Below are positions 1-12,647 of a stretch of 64,000 nucleotides of DNA, piece by piece. This DNA is from Lactarius indigo. Taxonomy: Eukaryota > Basidiomycota > Agaricomycetes > Russulales > Russulaceae. Below the pieces are notes generated by a model that made no database searches, was not told the DNA's origin, and saw only the letters and a program-made list of their open reading frames with translations. Position 1 is the stretch's first letter; every line of letters starts with the position of its first letter. The DNA lies in contig JAFKAC010000006.1 of NCBI GenBank assembly GCA_025766275.1, positions 1,364,001 through 1,428,000 of the forward strand. The letters run 5' to 3'. Made by a program: the position numbers and the translations under genes.

Positions 1-1233
<1,233 letters not shown>

Positions 1234-1404
1234 AATATGAGATGGTGAAATACAAAGGACGATGGCCTCTTTTCCAGTCACAGTGGTGAATATATGTAGT
1301 TCCAGTTCGGTTCATCACCAAAAGTCATTACTCAGCCAGCTTGTGCGTCTCTCCGAGGCTGCCCGATGAGCGGGTCACTCGGTCACGACTCAAAGTAGAG
1401 GTCA

Positions 1405-1920
1405 TTGCAGCCGGGCCGTGGGGAACCAGCGACCAACTCCACGGTGCCATTGAGCAATGCTCTGAAACGTTCCTCCGCGCTTCTAAGACAATGTATACCA
1501 AGGCCGGTAGCAAAGCATTTAATTTGGTACCTTACGCTGGAAACTGCATCGTCTTCAATGCATCGCCCAACTGCTACTTGGGAGCACACTACTAGATCGA
1601 ACGCTCCGCATATGTGAATGTCTCTTGGGCCCCCATCCTGTCTTTCACCGAAGTAACCTTTCCTTGCGTGACTTGATTTGGCTTGTCCAGCGTAGCCGCA
1701 TATGGAGGACACCCAGACGCCGACGGACGAGACGGGTTCTTCCATTGCACCGCGTACGGATGCATATCCGGACCTTACCTCACTGCAATCGCCAGATCCC
1801 TTGGGAGAATAGTGTCAACGCATCCAATCCGCTCTGAGCCGGTCTGCGGGATCACTTGCGCATGCGGCGTGCAGAACCCGTGGATGCCATGGTTTCAGTT
1901 CAGATCTTGTTTCATGCATT
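1405..1920 (+). CDS. Unrecognised possible small protein gene (low support)
   Basis: Two open stretches look coding by codon use and residue pattern but match no family I know. The first, about 1400-1594, includes NLVPYAGNCIVFNASPNCYL. The second, about 1691-1850, includes GRDGFFHCTAYGCISGPYL. A possible 1614-1690 intron (GTGAATG...TTGTCCAG) would join them, but only if the TAG at about 1594 is removed by a one-base frame change. Cysteine and glycine richness would suit a secreted protein, but no signal peptide or start is visible. It could be a decayed gene or chance. An antisense frame of 120 codons (1383-1745) also exists and cannot be excluded. Confidence 0.25.
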
Positions 1921-2307
1921 GTCGTGTCATAAATATCCAGCCTCATTGCAACTCACCGCTTCGTTCTTTTTTCATCTGTTTAACTGTTGGATGGCATCGG
2001 TAAGCTAGAGTAATTCCCTTGACATTTCCTTCTTTGACCTTCCGTCCTTTCAACTTTCCTCTTATGGCAGCGCACGGACAATTCACTTTATTGCTCTCAT
2101 ACGGTGCCATAAATCCCTGGATCCGTGCGTGACATCTTTCATGGGACACGACCCTTTTGCCTCAATTCCGAAATGTTCTCCTTATAAGCAGACCGAAAGG
2201 AAGCCCCGCTGTGCACTAAACACCTTTAATGACCCTGCATGACTTGGTAAAGCCTCTCTTCAGTGTGCATCTATCCAACACTAAGTTGACCTTTCCTGTC
2301 CTGCAGA

Positions 2308-2531
2308 TGGCCTTCGAACCCCCGTCACCTTTGCTCAATAAGGAGGCCGCCCGAGCACCGCGGCGAGGGCGAGAAGCCCAACCGCCACATAGTATCCCAC
2401 CCGCACGCGCCATCGCCGAAGCGTGGCTAAAGGAGACGAGAGAGAATCAGGACAAATGGAGGAGGCAGATGCGAAATTGAAGGACCTTTTCAACCAGCCA
2501 AATCGACAATTAGGGAGGAGGGCCAAGATGT
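2308..2531 (+). CDS. Possible small helical protein, frame broken
   Basis: After a good splice acceptor (TTTCCTGTCCTGCAG, ending at 2307) an open frame encodes MAFEPPSPLLNKEAARAP and then a helical, charged stretch, AIAEAWLKETRENQDKWRRQ. The frame stops at about 2480, but the neighbouring frame continues with EEADAKLKDLFNQPNRQLGR and stops at 2531. That is the same one-base slip seen in several conserved genes here. I do not recognise the product. An antisense frame (2335-2547) has a hydrophobic stretch and is the alternative reading. Confidence 0.3.
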
Positions 2532-2703
2532 AGGCGGCAATACCCACGCCAAACTCTGCATTATTCCGGGTTTGACACCCTTCACTATCTTATCTTATCT
2601 ACGCACCCCCTTGTAAAATTCGCGTTCATGAATCGTGATTGGCTACTTCCGGCCACCACGTTGCAAAGCACCGACACTTCTTCGCAGTATTTTTTTCTTC
2701 GAC

Positions 2704-3929
2704 ATGTCACAAACAGCTAAAGACCTCGCTGCGGGAACAACAGGGAGGCATTGCGCAGGTCGTACCTTTATTTTAATGGAGATATTCTTGCCATTAAAGG
2801 TGTCTCACAACACTAGGTCTTGGTCGGACAGCCTTTCGACATCGTCAAAGTGGTATGTCGCCTACGAACCAGACGCCCCAAGGCCTCACCTTAACCACGT
2901 AGCGCATGCAAACGTCAGCAAAAGGGACGTACAGTGGCATGCTTGATTGTGCAGGTGGCATTCTAAGGAACGAGGGTCCTCTTGCTTTCTACAAGGCTGG
3001 TTCTCAGACAGTTTCACCGCGTTATCCCCTAACCGTACGTAAATCAGGGCACATTGACTCCGTTGCTGGGCATCGGAGCCTGCGTTTCGATCCAATTTGG
3101 CGTTCTCGAATATACCAAGCGGTATTTCACCGCACAAAACATCCGAAGCGGGATAGGGGCTGAACAAAGCGCAGCGCTGAGTACACCACAACTAGTGGTC
3201 GCGGGAGCTCTGGCAGGGCTAGGCAACGGATTCGTCTCTGGACCGGTAGAACACATACGGATACGTGCGTCACACCGATGTGCACTGCGACTTCATTTGC
3301 CTAAGCTGTCGAATTCAGGGCTGCAGACACAGTCGAACACGAATCCCGTCTATCGCGGTCCTTTCGATGCCATAAAGAAGATAGCGTCCAAGTATGGAAT
3401 ACGAGGTATTTACAAAGGTCAAAACGTTACTTTTCTCCGAGAGGCAACAGGATACGGCGTATACTTTTGGACATATGAGAAGCTAGTGCAGCGTGAGATG
3501 GCGCAAAAAGGCATCCGCCGAGAGCAGATAAGCCCGGGTAGCTGCGATTCTTTATGGCGCGGCGGCAGGCTATGCTGTGAGTGATTCTTAGTGCATATGA
3601 TGTGTACACGTCTAACGGCGGAGCTGTGATAGCTCTGGGCTGTGATATATCCTATAGATATGGTTAAATCACGAATGCAAACGGACGGGTTTTCCCCATC
3701 AGACGGACAGAAGTACCGTTCCACGTTACACTGCGTACGCACCGTGTGGAAAACCGAAGGCATTAGTGCGTTTACGAGAGGACTAGGGCCCACGTTGATA
3801 CGGTGTGGTCTACACGACTTGGCCCCGTTTTTGATGGTGGCTGACGTTCTGTATCACAGGTCTCCATTTGCGAATGGCGCAACTTTCCTAGGATTCGAGA
3901 TGGCGAATCGCCTGTTGAATTCTTTCTGA
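2704..3929 (+). CDS. Mitochondrial carrier family protein (YMC1/YMC2-like)
   Basis: This is a six-helix inner-membrane transporter of the SLC25 family. It starts MSQTAKDLAAGTTG and ends EMANRLLNSF. All three carrier signatures are present: PFDIVKVRMQT, PVEHIRIRLQT and PIDMVKSRMQT. The block GTLTPLLGIGACVSIQFGV is close to the YMC glycine/oleate-type carriers, although substrate cannot be read from sequence. There are about six introns (near 2759-2816, 2855-2907, 2996-3046, 3267-3318, 3579-3630 and 3806-3858). The third appears to have a GC rather than GT donor. One extra base in each of two G runs (about 2743-2745 and 3536-3538) breaks the frame; removing one G restores TTGGIAQV and SPVAAILYG. 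Confidence 0.9.
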
Positions 3930-4209
3930 TTAGTGCCGCCGAGATGGCATGCATTGGGAAGTAGCGTGTACACCACGCGAATTCTTAGTCCTTAGATGAC
4001 ACCCGTGGGGACTTATGACGTGTGCTTCTCGTATATTGATCTGCAGTTTGGCTCGAACCCATAGTAGCACAGCATAACACAGCAACAAGTTTATTCTATT
4101 TTACCCATTTGGTGTGACAAATAAATGTCACGAAATCACATGCATCACACTTAGATCGTAGCGCTTGACCATCACGGCGGTGCGGTGGGCGGCGTATAGA
4201 AACAGAAAA

Positions 4210-7093
4210 ATGTCCGAGTCGTTCCATCATAGACCTACCTTGAAACAGGTGTGCTCAGTGTACTCGGGCTTGCTATAGCCTTATTTCTGTCCTCTTTCTA
4301 GACGAACAAACCCTTTAAGTCTAGGCATGCGACGAAAGCGTCCCTAAAAGAACGAGCAAAAGGTAAGCCCTTGGAAATCCCAACGTATAGTAAATAGGGC
4401 ATGCAAACCAGCTCACAAATCGCTCACAGGTCGCGTCTCCCGACGGACTACCAAGATCGTTCACGATTCTGGTGCCGACGCACAATCTAAATTGAACAGA
4501 AGAAATCGCTCCAAGGCAAATCCAGCTCCGAAAGCGACAGTCTCTACTCTCCGCCGTTAGCATCTTTGGTGGTATCGATGGCGCCCCTCGAGTTGTGGCT
4601 GTGATTCCGCTGTGCGAGGACGTCGATTCGCACTCTGCTGTGTCGGCACTTTCTACCTCCCTGGGGCTCCCTGACGATCCAAGCCAGGAAAGTATCAGGA
4701 AAATCAAGTTCGTCCACCCTTTTTCTCTGGCTATCTTCTATCCTCATCTCGTGTCTACAAAGGGTGGAACGATTTAAATCGTCCCTTCAGTTCATTCAGC
4801 TAGCCTATGGGGATTTCTACGCCAGCCTGGATGCTTGTAAAGTAGCTGATTACGTCGTCTTTGTTCTCTCCCCCTCCGTGGAAGTTGGTGCATGGGGCGA
4901 ATCGGTACTTAGGACGCTCCAAACGCAAGGACTTCCTGATGTGGTGCCTGTAGTCGCCCCCGGACATCACGTTGACCCCAAAGCCCGGTTGGGGGTCTTG
5001 AAGTCCCTTCTCTCTTTCATGCAATACTTTCTTCCCGGAACAATCCAGAGTCTTTGATCTCAATACTCTCTCAGACCAGTTGAAACACGGTCAGGATGCT
5101 GTCGGAAGGTAAGCCACGCGATGTCCGTTGGCGACAAGGGCGGTCTTGGCTTCTCGGTGAGTCTGTGGACTGGGCGGATGGAAACCTCGCGGTTACAGGC
5201 GTGGTGCGAGGCGCCCAATTTTCCCCCAATCGTCTTGTCCATTTACCGAATTATGGCGACTTCCAAGTACTGAAAGTTCGTTGTTCGGTTTTATATGTTT
5301 CACTCCGCTGAACCACTCCCTAGATCACCTCTCCGTCTCTCTCTGAGAGCGCAGGCACTGATCTGGCACCCATGGCTGTAGAGCCCTCTGTTCTCCTGGT
5401 CCCGGATCCGGAAGACGCGGACTCTCTTGTTTCAAGTAATGATCCTGATGACATGCAAAACGAGCAAACGTGGCCTACAGAAGAAGAGATGCAAGATGAT
5501 TCTCCTCGGAACCTCACCGGGGAAATATTACCAGAAGGAGCTCCAGGAACCACTCCGCGTGCCATCCGACGCGTTCCGAAGGGGACGAGTGCTTACCAAG
5601 CTGCGTGGATCGTAGACGAGGATGACGAAGACGAAGAATGCACGGGTGACGCGGACGAAGGTGTGCAAGATGGGAATGCGGAAGAACAGGTCGAGGTCCC
5701 GGTTCGCGTTGAAGACGAGATGGAGGTAGAGGCCCACGAAAGCAAGGACGTTGCATTCCAAGACCTAGAAGAGGAAGAAGAAAATAGGCAGTCAGTTTAA
5801 TTTTACCTTTTCGACGTTTTATTTTCTCATTCATCGGCATAAAGACTAGAGAGCTGGCGTGGGCGGCCGCGAGAAGAACGGGACGACCGAGAGTTCCCTG
5901 ATGAGGTTGACACACCAAGAGAACTGCCAGCCAGAGTTAGGTTTCAGCGTTTCCGCGGGATGCAATCATTCCGCACCAGCCCATGGGATCCCTACGAGAA
6001 CCTACCGCGAGATTATGCACGAATATTTCAGTTTGAGGATTTCAAAAGAACGGAGCGAGCAGTTCGTAGACGAGCCGAAGCCGAAGCCGACACGGTATCG
6101 GTCAGTCTATTATTATCCGCAATTCATAGCCACGAGCTGACGTTCCCCGCTGTGCCAGGCTGGAACCAGAGTGACTGTCCACCTCAAAGACGTCCCAAAG
6201 GAGGCCGCTGAACGACTGGCCGGACGTCCGCTCGTCGCTTTCAGTCTTCTGCAGCACGAACACAAAAAGTCAGTTGTCCATTTTACCATCCAGCGAAATA
6301 CGGAGTACGAAGATTCCGTCCGCTCAAAAGTCAGTAATTTTGTTTATCTCGGTGTCAGTTGTAGTGATGCTTAGCTAGGATCCCCTCATACTCTGTGTGG
6401 GACCACGACGACTACGAGTCAGGCCTGTATACAGCCAGTACGCTCAAGCCGGTTCCAGGGGCGTCAACAACGTCCATAAATTCACACGATACCTACGACA
6501 TGGGGACACATACGTAGCCACTGTTTACGCGCCAATCCTATTCGGCTATCAACCTTGTGCATTGTTGAGAGAAGCGGCGGACGCGAATGGTGGGTCTCCG
6601 TCTTGGTCGTGTTCCATGCTACCAAGTGTTCCATGCTACGAACTCGGTTGATCTGATGTCACTTAAGCTCCGTCACTCGTCGCGATGGGCTCGCTACTCA
6701 ACCCTGATCCGACCCGGATAAATGCAAAGCGTATCATCCTATCTGGACATCCCTTCAAAATTCACAAGAAAACTGCCACAGTCCGGTACATGTTCTTCAA
6801 CCCGGGTAAGCTCCACCTTTAGCCGAGAATAATTGGAAGGCTGAGTCGTCGTCGTTGCAGAGGATGTGTTGTACTACAAGCCCATTCAATTGCACACCAA
6901 ATATGGGCGGACTGGCCATATCCGTGAATCTCTCGGAACGCACGGGTACTTCAAAGCGCACTTTGACGCGCCCATAACGCAGATGGACACGATATGCATG
7001 TCGTTGTACAAGCGGGTCTACCCAAAATGGAGCGAATTATTTGTGGAGGACACAGATAATAATTCCCGGATCTCGGACGTAATGGAGGAATGA
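4210..7093 (+). CDS. TSR1: Ribosome biogenesis protein TSR1
   Basis: TSR1 is a GTPase-like factor of late cytoplasmic 40S pre-ribosomes, related to BMS1 but without GTPase activity. It starts [20 protein letters not shown]. The order is a basic N-terminus, the domain around [39 protein letters not shown], an acidic middle (5372-5790), and the conserved C-terminal half with [40 protein letters not shown] and [20 protein letters not shown]. It ends ISDVMEE. About nine short introns fit. Three one-base insertions interrupt it: GG at 4515-4516, CCC at 5034-5036 and AAA at 5083-5085. In each case deleting one base restores the family sequence. The first exons are the least certain part. Confidence 0.93.
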
Positions 7094-7554
7094 AAATGAA
7101 AATGCCCAGAGGCCCTGTACTATGATCGTACTAGTATAACTGTCCCGTGTTCTTGTATTGGGGTACGTTGTCTTGTTCTTCAATCTGATCAACGCGGCTG
7201 CGCCCTCGTGATACTACCACCGAACCACGTGGTCTCGGAATTCTCGGAGTCTCAGCTGAATTCATCACAATGGAAAGACCTTATGAGGTCGTTTGAGTAC
7301 ACTCTCAGGATACGGTCCAGGATCGATGGCCATCATGATAACCTAGCCCCCGTGACATTGGCTGTCATGGAATCTCGAGTCTTCGTATAGAATCACGACA
7401 ATTTCACAATCGCAGCTGAGAGCTCCGTATCAATCAAATAAATATGTATTTGACACGAACCCGAATCCCACATTTGGAGTTCATTACCGTGATGCACCCA
7501 CTAGAAGCTGTGTATTACGGGGCTAGAACAAACTCGTCGTCACTTGGTTCTTTG
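7094..7554. other. Convergent 3' intergenic region, no gene seen
   Basis: This is the space between the TSR1 stop and the stop of the CLC gene on the opposite strand. It has no open frame with family character and probably holds the two 3' UTRs. Confidence 0.6.
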
Positions 7555-10500
7555 TCACCTCCATCGCCTGGACGCGTGACCATACCAAGCGTTTATCGAG
7601 CTTTGCACGTCCGCGAGCCACGTCCACAGTTCTTCGAGGGCGCCGTCTAAGGCGCCCCGGTTGCTCCACGCGACAATTGGGCTATTCAACTGCTCGTGCG
7701 GCTCCAAATGCAAGACATCCTTGACGCTCGTAAGCCCGACCAGCACGCCAAAGTCTTCCACGATAATAACGCGCGGGCTAGAATGAGAGATAACGACAGG
7801 TGAGAAAACTTGTGGGGAGGTGGATACGGGTGCAGACCTACCCCATGCGTTTAAATACTTGCATGACAACCTCGAGTGGCATTTTGGAGGAGACCGTGAG
7901 AGGAGTCTGATCCGCGTGTGTTTATGAGAAAAACCGAGTGACGGATGGCAACGGTAGTGACGAACCTGATTCACCCACGGCCAGAGCTTCAGGACGTCAG
8001 GGGTGGCAACGGCATAGCGCACGTTTGATTCCATGTCCTCGTCGCTACTGACAGCAGACCACCTTGTGTCTGGCTGTTCTGCAGGATCTGGACTGAATGT
8101 GCAGAGGGTATCCGGTGGTAAGTCCAGGAGCTGTTTTGCTCCGTCTGGGACCACCAATCAAAAGACCTGTCATGGAGCGGAAATGTATAAATATTTACCG
8201 ATAGCACTGCGTAGCTCTTGGGACCCTACGTATCCCGCCAGTGTCCGAGTCTCATCATCCACGACAATCGGGAATCCCTTGACTTTTGAAGCGTCTATGT
8301 ATCTTTCTGCCCTTCTTCGTGAGTCAATCTAGGAGAACATGGTGATCCCACTCACCGACATCCGCTAGCGTCATACCCGTGGCGCGAAGGGTGTAGATAT
8401 CTCTCCGCATAACCCGCGATACTGCAGCATTCGGTCAGCCGCACCGAGTGGACGATTAGAGGCGATACCAACCAGGTGCATCGTAGACGTGATCGTCTTT
8501 CTCTAAGAAAGGGTATCCATTGAAACGAATGGCTTCATCCGCAATCCCCCTTACGCCAAGGACATCCCCCACGGCCTTGGTCACCAATAGCACGATCTGC
8601 AGACATACAATCAGATGGCCGATTTTCAACCATCAGAACAGAAGCGAACCATGGTTGGTAGGATGTATGTCAAGGCGCCAGTGAGCTCGAACATGATGAC
8701 CACAACGGTGACAGTGATTCGCATAACGCCACTGCGCAACTAGCTCCGTCAATAAAGTAGATAGGAAAATGAGATATTTGCCACGACCCACCTCAGAGCA
8801 GCAGCAGCGCCGAGAAACGCATAAGTCCCGGGGGTTATGCACGGGACGTCGGGTTGGCAAACTGCGAAGATACCAGACGCGGGGTGTGCCCTTCCAAACC
8901 CAAAATTTCGGACAAATCTCCTTCGCAAGGAATGGGTGCGACGGACCTGTACAGTGCCTTCACAATAATACCTACCATGCGTCCAAAGGTTGCTCCGATA
9001 GCCATCGAGGGTACGAAAATGCCAGCAGGGACCTTGCACCCGTATGATACGATGACGAGTAAAATCCGAATAAACGTCGCCAGCAGAAGCGAGTTCACCA
9101 TGCGCCATTGCGCGGACGTTCTATAGATGAGTGTCAGTGGACGAGCATACTCGGATGAGTAGGACGCTTTGGACCCACTGGCAGAGATTCTCGAAGTCAC
9201 CTCCGTCCTCGCACTCGCGGAAGAGGATGGACATGCTCTCCGTCATGTCGATTCGCAGAAAACGATTGAAGTAACCGATCATTGCGGTTATAGTGGCTAG
9301 AGTAACTGCCTCCGCAACTCCGTGCTTCCCAAGATGTTTCCTGCGGAACGAGGCAACTTGCATGTTGAATTTGATCACAAAGGCACCATATAGTCCCTGT
9401 AAGTCTGTTCAGCTTAGGAATAGTGGGAAAAAAGGGGACCCGTGGAAGTACCCCGAAGATACCGAGGATCACGAAGAACATGATCTCAAAGAAATGCCAA
9501 TCTCGGTTATAAGTGACTTGGAACATAACTAGCTTTCCAGTCCTGAAGGGGTTCATAGCCTGAGGGAGAAGAGTATCAGCCAACAGACTTTGTACGTTGT
9601 TCCGACACAGACCGATAGCGTCACAGTTGCCACGAGAGCACAGAGGAAGCTCCTCCACATAGTCTTGATATTGAATGACGGACTCATTTCCTACGGCTGG
9701 ATATCAGATGCAACGTAACCCATAAGGTGAGCTCATCACCTCTATTGAGAACATGACTCCACCGATAGGCGAGCCGAAAGCAACGGCAACCCCTGCTGCG
9801 CTGGCCGCAGTCAAAATCTCTCTCATTTTACCTCCGCAGATCAGCTCCATGGGTCGGTCAAATTTGAGACGGTGAGGCAGGGCTCACTCTGATTGCGAGA
9901 AAGCCGGCCGAATTGGCTGGCAACGAGGTTTCCAATGGTGCAAGCGACGTGCACGGACGGGCCCTCTTTGCCCACGGAGAGCCCAGAGGCTATCACAAGG
10001 GGCTGCCTCATTTTAGAATCGGGCCATTATAACAAGCAAGGAGAGCAGGGCTCACCAGCGTCAAACTCTTGATGAGGAACGTCCAGAAGCCAAGGAAGCC
10101 CTGCATGATGAAGCCAGACAATATACATTTAATCTCAGAGATACCGGAACCGGCGGCGTATTTCGCCAAAGACCGGACCAGGTGAGAAGCAACGAAGGAG
10201 AAGGTAGTCTTGTGTGTCGATCAGCATGTTCGCGGTGAGAAGTGGGTGTAGCGCACCGCAAAAAGCACGTATATGAACCACCGCGCGACTGTCACCGTGC
10301 TCCACAAATGCCAGGCATCGCACGCGCTGTCCTCGTCGACTTCCAACTCCCAGCAGCAGAACTGTTGGTTCAGCCACCAGCCGTCCGAGCAATAGCCCAT
10401 TTTCATGTCCGAGAGCCATTCCGTGACTATGGAAATAATCGCGGCGTTCATTCCAATGCTAGCACCTGCACGTGAACTCGTCGCTTGTATCAGGTCTACA

Positions 10501-10794
10501 GTCAACGCAAAATGATGGACTCACCGACGATGCTGACGACGAACCACGACTGCGACGCGATGACCACCTGGCGAACTTGCGATGTCAACCATCGAAGGGT
10601 AATTCGGCCGTTGGCCGTTCTACTTGACGCATATACGTCCCTGGCTTCGCGTAGCCGTCTGCTCCGCTCCAAAATGGAATCTTCAATCCAATCTGAAAGT
10701 GGCTAGGTGAATTCCGAGGTAACACGAGAAGGGTAGTGTTGATCGCACCGATGGTGTCCAGCGACATACAGTACCAGGATTGCCAGGCTTGCAT
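7555..10794 (-). CDS. CLC chloride channel / H+-Cl- exchanger with two CBS domains
   Basis: This is a GEF1-like CLC protein, probably of Golgi, endosome or vacuole membranes. The N-terminal exon reads [20 protein letters not shown], then [17 protein letters not shown]. The selectivity-filter signatures are [30 protein letters not shown] (with the gating glutamate) and [20 protein letters not shown]. Two CBS domains follow: one around [14 protein letters not shown] to [19 protein letters not shown], and one around [20 protein letters not shown]. It ends [13 protein letters not shown]. The retained gating glutamate suggests exchanger rather than pure channel behaviour, by family knowledge. More than ten short introns fit. 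The start is uncertain: an ATG at 10794 is in frame, and a further upstream exon is possible before the ATG3 stop at 11052. Confidence 0.9.
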
Positions 10795-11051
10795 CCCTCG
10801 ACCCCACCAGGTCACGTGGTGTATTGTACGCGATGATCAAGTCAAACTCGAATATGATGAAGCTCATGATCTCACTACGCAAGGGGCACACGAATCGTCT
10901 ATTCCCGTGAGTGAGAAAAGTAGCTGAATCCACGTTTTGAAATCTAGAATAAGAGATAGTGTACAAAACCTTTATACAGCATAGCAATGACTCGGCGACT
11001 CGGCGTCATTGGTGGTATAGAACTTTCCTCTCTTCCTACATATTAAAATGT

Positions 11052-12500
11052 TCAAAATGCGGCAGTCGAGTCAACCTCGATCGTGGGTACGATGGAGGCA
11101 ATGAACTTGAGGAACACTACGAGGTAGAAATCCACGCGCATGCCCTCGACTTCCTCTTCCTCTCCCGCACCCGCAGGTTGTTTGTCGTCCTTACCTGACC
11201 CACTTCCGCGTTTGAAGAGCCACTTTTTCTTGTTATCTTTCGACCCTCCCTTGCGCTGCGATTTCTGCTCTTCTACAACACCGGCGTTCATGCGCTCGAT
11301 GAGCTTCCGCATCACACTCGCGTGCTTGCATGGATGCACGGACGCGGCTTGAAGAGAGGTGGAATGGGGGAACGCCTCTATCGTAACAGTTTTGAAAGCG
11401 TGCTCTGCAGTCACATCTTGGAATATCTGTTCTGGCACTAGTGGGGTTCCATTCTGCGTAGTACCATGATGTCACTCGGGCGGATAAATTTTCCATACTG
11501 ACACATCCACTTGCCTCGTCGTAACCCAACAGCCAAATCCTCGGGGTTTGGTAGTACTTATCATAGGTGATCATGACGTCGTACGTTCGCACTGAGAGTA
11601 GGTTCGCGTTCGTAACCTCTTCTTCCTTCCTGGGAACAAATCAGATTCAATAGGATACACTTGAACGTGGGGACAAACGTGGCATCTGAGGGCTTCCTGG
11701 GAGGTGGAGGGGCCTTCGAAGGTGCAGCAGCAGCGTCATCGCCGTCTTCAAGATCTTCTTCCATATCAGGAATATCATCAAGGTCTGGCGTTTCGGAGAG
11801 AGAGAGATTAGCAGCAGCCGCTGAGAACCTGTCGTCCTCATGGGGACCATCCAAGTCTGGAATATCGTCGATGACTCTTGGATTCTCATCAGAGTCGGTG
11901 TTCGCCCGACGGCCGGCATGGGTCTCGACCCACTCGTCTGCCTCGTTTCCGGCAGCGGCGCTATCCCCGAATGAAAGCAATCTCTCAGCATCTTCGTCGG
12001 CATCGGTATAAGCGAGCGAGGTTGCACGGCGGAGGCAAGGAACCCCGCGCGTGACCATGTACTGCTTGTTTGCGGGAAGGTATTCGCGGGCTTTGGAAGC
12101 GTCCCCTGCTTCCCTGACGCATTTAGGAAGATCAACGATGGCACAGCCACGTCAAGATAGGTGTCTCACCAAGACCATACAGGGAACTTATACGCCAGGA
12201 AATCGCCAGCAGCAACGAATTCCTCTAGCACGAGCCAAACGAGTTACGAATAAGGACGTCACACGAGCAACAACATATGAAGGACGTACCGGGAGTTATC
12301 CTTCCATGCTCTCTAAACTTGCTCTCCTTCAGAACCTGCGAAGCTGAGATTAATCTAGCCAATAGATGAAGAGGCGGGACTATTATCGCACAGGACTGAG
12401 GTAGTCTCTGACGGCCCAATATTGTTGCTACACGAAGAGAAGACGTGAGGAGTTAGGAGAGTATGTGGGAAGAAAGATGGCTGACCTGAATCGCGTGCAT
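11052..12500 (-). CDS. ATG3: Autophagy E2-like enzyme ATG3
   Basis: ATG3 is the E2-like conjugating enzyme that transfers ATG8 to phosphatidylethanolamine. The start MHAIQ (ATG at 12500) splices to [31 protein letters not shown], and [16 protein letters not shown]. Then come [20 protein letters not shown], a long acidic flexible region, and [18 protein letters not shown]. The catalytic cysteine is in [11 protein letters not shown]. The C-terminus is [20 protein letters not shown] followed by AF, as in the family. Exons join cleanly at GT-AG introns, with no frame break seen. The insert before [10 protein letters not shown] is lysine- and glycine-rich ([17 protein letters not shown]). Confidence 0.96.
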
Positions 12501-12647
12501 TGATGATGGAAATAATGAACGGTGAACAGGTCGAGTTTGGGTAGGGCTACGGGCACGCTGCCTCGTTGCAATCGATTCGGTTTCAGAGGCACACACGTGT
12601 TGTCACGTGATAGCCGAAGATCTACAGCTCTAGGTACTGTACTTGGC

